From the NCBI GenBank assembly GCA_937902315.1, contig CALGUG010000033.1, forward strand, positions 1-64,000: a stretch of 64,000 nt of DNA. Reading direction: 5' to 3'. Both the position numbers and the translations under genes were made by a program. The notes under the pieces were generated by a model, which searched no databases, had not been told where the DNA came from, and worked only from the letters and a program-made list of their open reading frames with translations. This document shows, one piece after another, positions 52,253 through 59,255 of the stretch (positions are counted from its first letter, which is position 1; every line of letters starts with the position of its first letter). This DNA comes from an uncultured Chloroflexales bacterium (GTDB lineage Bacteria > Chloroflexota > Chloroflexia > Chloroflexales > Chloroflexaceae).

Positions 52253-52291
52253 CACCACATCAGATGACGCTGTTGCTTTTGGCTTTCAGTA

Positions 52292-52350
52292 AAGCGGCGA
52301 GCTTCTTAGGCATCCATTCAGTCTCTAGCGCGTCCGCCTTCGGCTACCAG
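52292..52350 (+). repeat. family B interspersed repeat
   Basis: AAAGCGGCGAGCTTC to GCGCGTCCGCCTTCGGCTAC; left border of a mosaic that ends at 52722. Confidence 0.7.
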
Positions 52351-52362
52351 ATGGGCTAGCAG

Positions 52363-52402
52363 CCCTCATCCCCATCCCTTCTCCCGCAATGCGGGAGAAG
52401 GG
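52363..52402 (+). repeat. family C fragment
   Basis: CCCTTCTCCCGCAATGCGGG hairpin only; the rest of family C is missing. Confidence 0.5.
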
Positions 52403-52455
52403 CGTATGTTCTTCCACCCATTCGCGATCTTCCAAACTGGCAGCTTGACCACTAA

Positions 52456-52489
52456 CCTTCCAGCTGCGAAGCTGCTGGAAGGTTTTTAG
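52456..52489 (+). terminator. hairpin with T tract after the antiporter
   Basis: ACCTTCCAGC and GCTGCTGGAAGGT pair over about 12 bp followed by TTTTT; about 200 bp after the antiporter stop codon. Confidence 0.65.
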
Positions 52490-52495
52490 AGGGCA

Positions 52496-52625
52496 TTAAG
52501 CAGCGAAAACAGCGTTTCAACCTGCTGGGTGCTTGCACCCGGCAGGTTTCTGCGAAAGCATCGAAAGCGGCGCAACACAGCGTCGGACCTGCTTGGTGCT
52601 TGCACCAGGCAGGTCGCAGCGAATG
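52496..52625 (-). repeat. family D repeat (inverted)
   Basis: Two tandem hairpin blocks (CCTGCTGGGTGCTTGCACCC and CCTGCTTGGTGCTTGCACCA) separated by ~55 bp. The inverted equivalent is at 37424-37548. Confidence 0.65.
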
Positions 52626-52661
52626 CTGCGAATACTTACCGTTTGGATGGGAGGATAGGCC

Positions 52662-52722
52662 TTTGATAGCCGTAGGCGGACGCGCTGAGGAAGGAATGGC
52701 AGGGCAGAACTTCGCCGCCAGC
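52662..52722 (-). repeat. family B interspersed repeat (inverted)
   Basis: TTTGATAGCCGTAGGCGGAC to CTTCGCCGCCAGCG; right border of the 52.3-52.7 kb mosaic. Confidence 0.72.
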
Positions 52723-52836
52723 GCGATCGAAGGAACTGTTGAAGCGATCAGGCGGATTGTGTATAAGCAGGACAAGAGACAACAAAGCCGGATGCATTGC
52801 ACATCCGGCTTTGGTCTATCGAACAAGTAACAACAA

Positions 52837-53169
52837 CTAGTCTTGTGGTGCTCGAAGTGGCCCTGTTTGCACTTTCGACCCGTCAAGTTTACCAGTTTGT
52901 ACCTTGGTATCGACACCAGTTTTCTGCTGAGTATAGCGCTTTAACTGGTAGACAGTCTTGCTCAACTGGCGCACTGCACTATGCATCTCTTCAAAGAGCT
53001 GCTCAGCTTCTTCTTCAGTAAGCTCATCCTCGTCTTCGGTAAGACGCTGTAAATCGCTATTCAGCAAACTTACGGGCGTATACAGCTCATAGACAAGCGC
53101 AGCCAAAACCTGTTCGGGTGGCAAATCTTCCCATGCATGGGTCTCTGAACGTGGCGTAGGGTCGCTCAT
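52837..53169 (-). CDS. small DHp-like protein lacking the phospho-histidine
   Basis: A 110-residue protein. Residues 20-82 look like a histidine kinase dimerisation (HisKA) hairpin: LVYELYTPVSLLNSDL aligns with the H-box xSHELRTPLxxI, but the His is Tyr27 and the Arg is Tyr30. A second amphipathic helix (about 54-80) completes the hairpin, then a polar tail. No ATPase domain. Its ATG overlaps the stop codon of the S9 peptidase (ATGA), so the two are translationally coupled. It may be a dimerisation or scaffold element; homology to DHp is my reading and needs a profile test. Confidence 0.6.
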   Translation of the reverse strand: MSDPTPRSETHAWEDLPPEQVLAALVYELYTPVSLLNSDLQRLTEDEDELTEEEAEQLFEEMHSAVRQLSKTVYQLKRYTQQKTGVDTKVQTGKLDGSKVQTGPLRAPQD

Positions 53170-55223
53170 GCGTCGCTCCGCGTTTCCTTACAGTAGCGAT
53201 CAAACCAATCGAGGGTGCGCCGTAAATGGTCAACACGATGGCGCGGCTCGCCACTTCGTGTCAACTCATGGCCTTCGCGCGGGTAACGTACTAATTCTAC
53301 CACGCGCTTGCGGCGGCGCAATATCGCGAAAAGCTGCTCAGCTTCACTGATCGGCACTCGATAGTCTTGCTCGCTGTGCAATATCAATAGTGGCGTCTCA
53401 ATCCGATGGGCATGTGCTAAGGGCGAATGCTCCCACAGCTCTTCTTGTAATTCCCAAGGGTAACCATCAAATTCGATCTCGATCAATTCGTGAGCATCGC
53501 TTGTGCTATGCTCGGTGAGTAAATTATACACACCACGAGCCGAAACTGCAGCACAGAATCGATCACTATGGCTGATCAACCATGTTGTCATATAGCCGCC
53601 ATACGATCCACCTGTGACCGCGATCCGTTGCGGATCAATTCCTCCCATCTCGATCACGCGATCGATGCCAGCGAGGATATCGGGGGCATCGTTTTCGCCC
53701 CAAGCGCGGCGGATTCCGTCACGCCATAGTTCACCATAGCCCTCACTACCACGAGGATTGCAAAAGAAGACAACATAGCCGCGTGCCGCTGTCGTTTGCC
53801 ACTCGTGCCACATCGAACGTGTACCCGGCCCCCACATTGTGTGTGGACCTCCATGAATATGAACGACAAGTGGGTAGTTTTCTGAGCTATCGAAGCCCGG
53901 CGGTCGCAGAATCCAACCTTGTACTTCAGCGCCATCAGCACTGGTATAACGTAGTTCCTCAAAAGGCACAACTATACGTTCGGACAGGATCTTGGCGTTG
54001 ATCGACGTCAGTTGACGCACCTTGCCGTCGGGATCGCGATAATAGAGTTCGCACGGGTTGGCAGCGCTACCAGCGACATAGGCGATTCCACCGTTGGAAG
54101 CTACACTGAAGCTAGCAATAATCGAGTCCTCATTGCAGATCTCGATATCCTGATGGCTGGCACTTACACCTTCCAAGGCTACTTCATAGATACCACAACG
54201 CCCATACCATTCAGCAGTAAACAGCAAACTACTGCTATCAGAGCGCCATTCGAAATCGTTCACGCTTAGATCGGTCAACTCGGTCAGGTCACGCGGCTGG
54301 CCACCCTCGCTAGGAATAACGGCAATGATGGCACCAGAGCCGAGCAGCTTTTCATCGGGCTTGCGCGTGAAGGCAATGTATTTGCCATCGGGTGAGGGAC
54401 GCACATTGAAGTAGGAATAGCCAGCGCTGGTCAGTACCTCTGGGGCGCGCCCATCGGGGTAAACCCGCACAACATCGTAATAACCGAACAGCGAGTCGGC
54501 CTCGGGGTCACGGGTCGCCGTGGTCAAAAGCGAATTGCCATGCGCCTCCCATTCTGGCGCACTGTAGTGCAGATCGCCGCTTGTGATACGCTTGGCTTGA
54601 GCTGGCTTTTCGATATTGCCGCTCGGGACATCGACGATATAGATGTGCGAACGTCGATCATCGAAAAAGCTTGTTCCACTGCGATAGGGCAGTTTTGTTA
54701 CAACCAGCGGATCGCGCTTTTGGGCTTCTTCGTAGGCGCGCTGTTCGCTCTTGCGCTTGGCTTCCCATTCGCTGCTGGGTGGCTCAGGTTGCTCGTCACT
54801 ATCTTCAGCGGCTTGTTCGGCCTCGTTCACCCGACTGAGGAAAGCGATCCGTGTACCATCAGCGCTCCACGCAGGTGCGCTCGCTCCATTCAAAACAGCT
54901 GTTAGTTGCTGTGCTTCACCTCCAGCCAGATCGATGATGTAGATCTGGCCTTTCTCATCATCGCGGTTTGAAACAAATGCTAAACGTGAACCATCAGGAC
55001 TCCAACGTGGGGAAGTATCGCTCTTAGAGCCGCTAGTGAAGCGTTTCGGGGTTGATCCGTCGGTGGGAGCGATCCAGATCGAACGACGGTAGGAGTTGCG
55101 TAGACGGTCAACACGGACATGGACATAGGCTACAAAACGGCCATCTGGACTGAGCTGTGGATCTTCAAGCCAATCGAGATCGTAGAGATCTTCGACGCTG
55201 AAGGGGACTTTTTCAGCCTCCAT
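53166..55223 (-). CDS. S9 family serine peptidase (acylaminoacyl-peptidase/DPP-like)
   Basis: A 685-residue prolyl-oligopeptidase-family enzyme, cytoplasmic (no signal peptide). An N-terminal beta-propeller (about 10-415) has TolB-like turns such as SPDGRFVAYV, SPRWSPDGSRLAFVSN and SADGTRIAFL. The C-terminal alpha/beta hydrolase carries Ser540 in GGSYGGYM, with the Asp in the EQDYRVP segment and the His in REGHEL. Start 55223 follows AGAGGTGA; the frame opens at 55262. It cleaves peptides after specific or acylated residues. The downstream DHp-like gene overlaps its stop. Confidence 0.94.
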   Translation of the reverse strand: MEAEKVPFSVEDLYDLDWLEDPQLSPDGRFVAYVHVRVDRLRNSYRRSIWIAPTDGSTPKRFTSGSKSDTSPRWSPDGSRLAFVSNRDDEKGQIYIIDLAGGEAQQLTAVLNGASAPAWSADGTRIAFLSRVNEAEQAAEDSDEQPEPPSSEWEAKRKSEQRAYEEAQKRDPLVVTKLPYRSGTSFFDDRRSHIYIVDVPSGNIEKPAQAKRITSGDLHYSAPEWEAHGNSLLTTATRDPEADSLFGYYDVVRVYPDGRAPEVLTSAGYSYFNVRPSPDGKYIAFTRKPDEKLLGSGAIIAVIPSEGGQPRDLTELTDLSVNDFEWRSDSSSLLFTAEWYGRCGIYEVALEGVSASHQDIEICNEDSIIASFSVASNGGIAYVAGSAANPCELYYRDPDGKVRQLTSINAKILSERIVVPFEELRYTSADGAEVQGWILRPPGFDSSENYPLVVHIHGGPHTMWGPGTRSMWHEWQTTAARGYVVFFCNPRGSEGYGELWRDGIRRAWGENDAPDILAGIDRVIEMGGIDPQRIAVTGGSYGGYMTTWLISHSDRFCAAVSARGVYNLLTEHSTSDAHELIEIEFDGYPWELQEELWEHSPLAHAHRIETPLLILHSEQDYRVPISEAEQLFAILRRRKRVVELVRYPREGHELTRSGEPRHRVDHLRRTLDWFDRYCKETRSDA

Positions 55224-55331
55224 ATGTGCATCACCTCTTTGTTGCGTGGATATGGCGCGCATGGTACCAGTAGGCTGGTAAAGAAGTCAAGCGCTACGAT
55301 GTTTGCTACGTTATACAACGTATGTATGCCC

Positions 55332-55515
55332 GATACCAAATCCGATTGATTACGTTCTCTTTGGCCTTCGGCAGAGTGGAACTTGACTATTTTGTCGTAT
55401 GGAATTTCGCCCTGTCATGCGGAATGCCATACATCCTCTCTCTATTTTCCCTGCCAATCGATGTGCTTGCCGAAAGGACTCAGCGCAAATCAAAGAGTGT
55501 AAACGAATCGGGCTC
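55332..55515 (-). repeat. family A repeat (inverted) with imperfect hairpin
   Basis: ATACCAAATCCGATTGATTA, then TTTGGCCTTCGGCAGAGTGG. The internal hairpin GTATGGAATTTCGC (55397-55410) / GCGGAATGCCATAC has one wobble and one mismatch. Confidence 0.72.
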
Positions 55516-55526
55516 ACAAAGAACAA

Positions 55527-55564
55527 CACGCGCCACACCTTCTGTTCGATAGGTGTGGCGCGTG
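55527..55564 (-). terminator. terminator of sugar ABC transporter operon
   Basis: CACGCGCCACACCT and AGGTGTGGCGCGTG pair perfectly over 14 bp around a 10-nt loop, 35 bp after the SBP stop codon. Confidence 0.88.
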
Positions 55565-55598
55565 CCCTAGTTATAGCTATCCAACAAGTTAGGCTGAA

Positions 55599-56999
55599 TT
55601 AGGAGATCGCTTCCAGATCGCGCAATACCGGTGCAGCGGCCTTCTCAAGTTCAGCGGTAACTTCCTTCCAAACCGGCTCGGGGCTCTCGCCGCCAAGCGT
55701 GATGCGCTCCAAGCCCTTACCAATGATCTGGTCGCCGCCCGGGATAAAGACACGAGCCGCATCTTGAGCACGGGTCTGGGGCAGCTGCTCTACAGCCACC
55801 TTGAAGTTGGGGTGCTCATCGAAGAAGGCCTTCATCTCGTCGCTGGTTACAGCGCTCTTACGCACTGGCATGTAACCGGTGGCCTTGGCCCAGAAGGTGG
55901 TCTTCTCGGGGCTGGTGGCATAGGCCACAAACTTCATAGCAGCCTGCTGCTTCTCGGCGGGCACCGAAGAGAGGATCGCCATACCCGAACCACCGGTCGG
56001 ACAACCGAAGTAGGTCTCCTTGGGCAGGAAGGCAGTACCGACACGGAACTCGGCATCGCGCTCGATACCGGTCAAGCTACCGGTCGAAGCCATCATACTG
56101 CAGATAGCGCCGCCCAAGAAGTCTTTGTTGAGGTCTTGCGAGGCGATCGCCCACTTATCGACGTTAACCGAGTCGTGATACATCATCGAAGCGCGAGCGA
56201 CGTTCGGATCGTCGAGGGTGATCTTGAATTCAGGGGTCGAATACTGGCCGCCGAACTGCCATACCACACCTTGGAACAACCAAGCCACATAGCTTGCGCC
56301 GTTCGGGTGACCGAATGCGGCTCGAGTGATGATATCGCCATCCTTCTTGGTCAGCTTCTCAGACCACTCCTGCAGCTCGCTCCAGGTTTCGGGGCCACGG
56401 TCGGGCAGACCGGCCTCTTCCCAAGCATCGCGGTTGTAGTAGAAGAGCGGGGTCGAGCGAGCGAACGGGATCCAGTAGTATTTGCCGTTGCGCAGACCCT
56501 CGTTCAACAATACCGGCTCGTAGTCGTCGAGGTTAACCTTCTCGGCTTGGGCCAAGTCGTTGAGCGGAGCGATCGCTTCAGCTAGGTAGAACTTGAACCA
56601 CCACACGTCCGAGAGCAGACAAACTTCCGGCACCGAGCGAGCTTGCAAACCAGCGGTCAACTTCTGAGCGGTATCCTCGTAGGAACCTTGGTACTGATAG
56701 TTGACCTTTACATCGCTTTGAGAAGCATTGAACTCGTCCACAATCGCTTGCTCTGCTTCGCCCGAGCTACTGCTAAACGAACCCCAGTAGGTAATCTCTA
56801 CAGTCGATCCGGTCTCGGATACAACCGCAGGAGCACTGGTGGGAGATTCGTTGCTTGTAGCGGGAGCTTCATTGCTCGTAGCGGGCGCTTCGTTGCTGGC
56901 GGCTGGCTGAGAACCACCGCCACAGGCTGCCAATAATGCTGCACCACCGACGCCCACCATTCCGCGCAACAGAGCGCGACGCGAAACCTGCTTACGCAT
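55599..56999 (-). CDS. extracellular sugar-binding protein of ABC transporter
   Basis: A 466-residue solute-binding lipoprotein (family 1). The N-terminus MRKQVSRRALLRG is twin-arginine-like, followed by a hydrophobic stretch and lipobox LLAAC (Cys26), then an Ala/Ser/Thr-rich linker. The mature domain has EITYWGSFSSSSGEAEQAIV and WSELQEWSEKLTKKDGD, typical of carbohydrate-binding proteins. It is last in an operon with two permeases; the sugar is unknown. The double-Arg plus lipobox suggests Tat export of a lipoprotein. Confidence 0.94.
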   Translation of the reverse strand: MRKQVSRRALLRGMVGVGGAALLAACGGGSQPAASNEAPATSNEAPATSNESPTSAPAVVSETGSTVEITYWGSFSSSSGEAEQAIVDEFNASQSDVKVNYQYQGSYEDTAQKLTAGLQARSVPEVCLLSDVWWFKFYLAEAIAPLNDLAQAEKVNLDDYEPVLLNEGLRNGKYYWIPFARSTPLFYYNRDAWEEAGLPDRGPETWSELQEWSEKLTKKDGDIITRAAFGHPNGASYVAWLFQGVVWQFGGQYSTPEFKITLDDPNVARASMMYHDSVNVDKWAIASQDLNKDFLGGAICSMMASTGSLTGIERDAEFRVGTAFLPKETYFGCPTGGSGMAILSSVPAEKQQAAMKFVAYATSPEKTTFWAKATGYMPVRKSAVTSDEMKAFFDEHPNFKVAVEQLPQTRAQDAARVFIPGGDQIIGKGLERITLGGESPEPVWKEVTAELEKAAAPVLRDLEAIS

Positions 57000-57115
57000 A
57001 GTTCAGACCTTTCCTTCCTTAATGAGAATCTGTAGATCTATCCTATTTTTAGGTAGAGCAAAGCTTTACTAGCTTACTTACCAGCTAGCAACATTGTGAT
57101 GTGTTCGCTTGATAT

Positions 57116-58000
57116 TTAGCCCTTCACTGCACCAGCAGCGATGCCATCGACGACATAGCGCTGAGCCCAGAGAAAGACCAGAACCATTGGAATGAGGACA
57201 AAGAGCGTGCCTGCCATAACGACACCCCATTGCGTCGTTCCTTCCTGGTCAAGTAACCAAGACAAGCCGATCGGGAGAGTACGCATATCCGCCGTATTGG
57301 TTACGATCAACGGCCACAGGAATTCGTTCCACTTGCTAACAACCGAGAGCAAGGCCATCGTAGCAACGGCAGGGACTGCGAGTGGTAAAACAACATTGAA
57401 GAGCGTACGCATATGTCCTGCGCCATCAACTTTGGCAGCGTCAAGGACTTCGTGTGGAAGCGTCAGGAAATATTGACGCAACAAGAAGGTACCGAATGCG
57501 ATCGATGCACCGGGTACAACGATTCCTTGGTAGGTATTGATCCAACCAAGGCGAGAAATCGTTAAATAGTTTGGAATAATGGTCGTCTCTTCTGGCACCA
57601 TCAGCGCTGCCAACAAGACCATAAAGACCAGATCGCGCTTGGGGAAGCGAACAAAGGCCAAGGCATAGGCCGAAGAAACAGCGAACCAGATCTCGGCGCC
57701 GCTGCCAAGCACAGTGGTTACAATGCTATTGATGTAATAGCGACCGAAGGGTGCAGCCTTCCAAGCCGCCGGATAGTTTTCTAAGGTGGGGTTACGCGGA
57801 ATCCAAGTTGGCACCGCACCGTAGATCTCACGCGATGTTTTGAACGAAGCAGCGATCGTCCAGTAGACGGGAGCGCCGATAATGATAACCGCTACAACAC
57901 AGGCCAAATAGCCGGCCAAACGCACTTGCCAACCTCGTTTCAACAGACGCTTCGACCGGTTGGCAAACATGGTTGTGTTTTCAGTAGTTACTTGTTCCAT
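57116..58000 (-). CDS. sugar ABC transporter permease (MalG-type)
   Basis: A 294-residue inner membrane permease with six helices; the ABC-contact EAA loop reads EVLDAAKVDGAGHMRTLFNV. The N-terminal region and AAGAVKG end are typical of the second permease of carbohydrate importers. Start 58000 is chosen because GAGGCGAG lies upstream; the frame opens at 58054, overlapping the other permease. Middle gene of the operon; the energising ATPase is not encoded here. Confidence 0.93.
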   Translation of the reverse strand: MEQVTTENTTMFANRSKRLLKRGWQVRLAGYLACVVAVIIIGAPVYWTIAASFKTSREIYGAVPTWIPRNPTLENYPAAWKAAPFGRYYINSIVTTVLGSGAEIWFAVSSAYALAFVRFPKRDLVFMVLLAALMVPEETTIIPNYLTISRLGWINTYQGIVVPGASIAFGTFLLRQYFLTLPHEVLDAAKVDGAGHMRTLFNVVLPLAVPAVATMALLSVVSKWNEFLWPLIVTNTADMRTLPIGLSWLLDQEGTTQWGVVMAGTLFVLIPMVLVFLWAQRYVVDGIAAGAVKG

Positions 58001-58028
58001 TGTTTTGCTCGCCTCACTCACCTTGCTG

Positions 58029-58949
58029 TTACGAGTAGTGCACGCGGCGCTCACCCAAACGAACCTGAATTATGGTCAGGACGAGCATAATCGAGAACAG
58101 GACCATTGCCACAACGCCAGCTTGGCCTGCATTAAAGGACACAAAGCCGAGTTCGTACAATCGATAGATTAAGGTATTTGTGGCGTTGATCGGGCCGCCA
58201 TTGGTCATGACCTTCACGATGTCGAACGCTTGGAAGCAGCTGAGAATGCTGGTAACGCTCAAGAAGAAGGTCACAGGCGAGAGGCCCGGCCAAGTGATAT
58301 TCCAGAACTGCTCCCAACGATTTGCGCCATCGACCAAGGCCGCCTCATACAAGGATTTATCGATCGCTTGGAGGCCTGCAAGATAGATCACGACCGCATA
58401 ACCGAGGTTCTTCCAGATATAGACGATAATGATGGCTGGCATAGCCCATTCTTGACTACCGAGCCAGTTGGGTGAACGCCCGCCAAACAGGCCAAGGATC
58501 TCGTTGATCAGGCCGTAGCGAGGATCAAAAATGTAGATCCAAACGATTGCGACTGCTGCACCCGACAAAATGGTTGGCGCAAACAAGATCGCACGAGCGG
58601 CGTCACGGCCACGCAAGGGTTGATTGAGCAAGAGCGCCAAAATCAAACCCAAGAACATTGTGCCGAACACGCAGGAGAAGGTAAAGACACCTGTATTTTT
58701 CAGAATGGTGAAGAAGTGGCGGTCGGTTAAAACCGTAACATAGTTTTCGAAGCCTACCCAATATTTACGAACCCGCATGAAATCCCAGTCGACCATACTG
58801 AGATAGGCGTTGTAAAAGAGCGGCCAGAAGGTAAAAATGACAAATAAGAAGAGATTAGGCCCCAGAAGGAGCCAAAAGGTAACCCACTCCCGAAGCTGCG
58901 TCCGAGTAATTTTTGGACGTGCCGAAACAGTTGATGCGGTCATACACAA
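58029..58949 (-). CDS. sugar ABC transporter permease (MalF/UgpA-type)
   Basis: A 306-residue permease with six helices and an EAA loop around EAALVDGANRWEQFWNI. The N-terminus carries a positively charged cytoplasmic stretch. First gene of the operon: this permease, then the MalG-type permease, then the binding protein. Start at 58949 or, two codons later, at 58943; GGAAG fits either. The promoter is not obvious. Confidence 0.93.
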   Translation of the reverse strand: MCMTASTVSARPKITRTQLREWVTFWLLLGPNLFLFVIFTFWPLFYNAYLSMVDWDFMRVRKYWVGFENYVTVLTDRHFFTILKNTGVFTFSCVFGTMFLGLILALLLNQPLRGRDAARAILFAPTILSGAAVAIVWIYIFDPRYGLINEILGLFGGRSPNWLGSQEWAMPAIIIVYIWKNLGYAVVIYLAGLQAIDKSLYEAALVDGANRWEQFWNITWPGLSPVTFFLSVTSILSCFQAFDIVKVMTNGGPINATNTLIYRLYELGFVSFNAGQAGVVAMVLFSIMLVLTIIQVRLGERRVHYS

Positions 58950-59255
58950 TCTTCCATAGATTCAAAATATTCGTTCGTAATCGCGCGTATGGTATCAGTT
59001 TCAGATTAATGCTGAAGGTAACAGACGTTAGGCATGCGTAAAAAACATGTTATCTAAGCAGCATCGTATAGGGATTTCAAATGGTATTATAAACCAAACA
59101 ATTAGTCAAGGCAAGGTAAAGGTTTTCATACATTATTCCATATCATAATCGCTTCTCCTCATTCTAGAGCCAAGAGCCGACCATTACGTTTTGAGTATAG
59201 CCAGAAACACGACTAAAATCCTCTTTCCTGGCTTCCTACGCACATGGAGTTTGTT
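58950..59255. other. divergent intergenic region, sugar ABC operon / uvrA
   Basis: About 300 bp between divergent genes. It is AT-rich, and several T/A-rich hexamers could be -10 boxes on either strand, but none pairs convincingly with a -35. No operator or repeat family is recognised. Confidence 0.4.

Larger units (their letters stand above)
55224..55598. other. intergenic region between SBP and S9 peptidase genes
   Basis: About 375 bp without a gene: S9 promoter region, inverted family A copy (55332-55515) and the SBP terminator (55527-55564). Confidence 0.6.
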
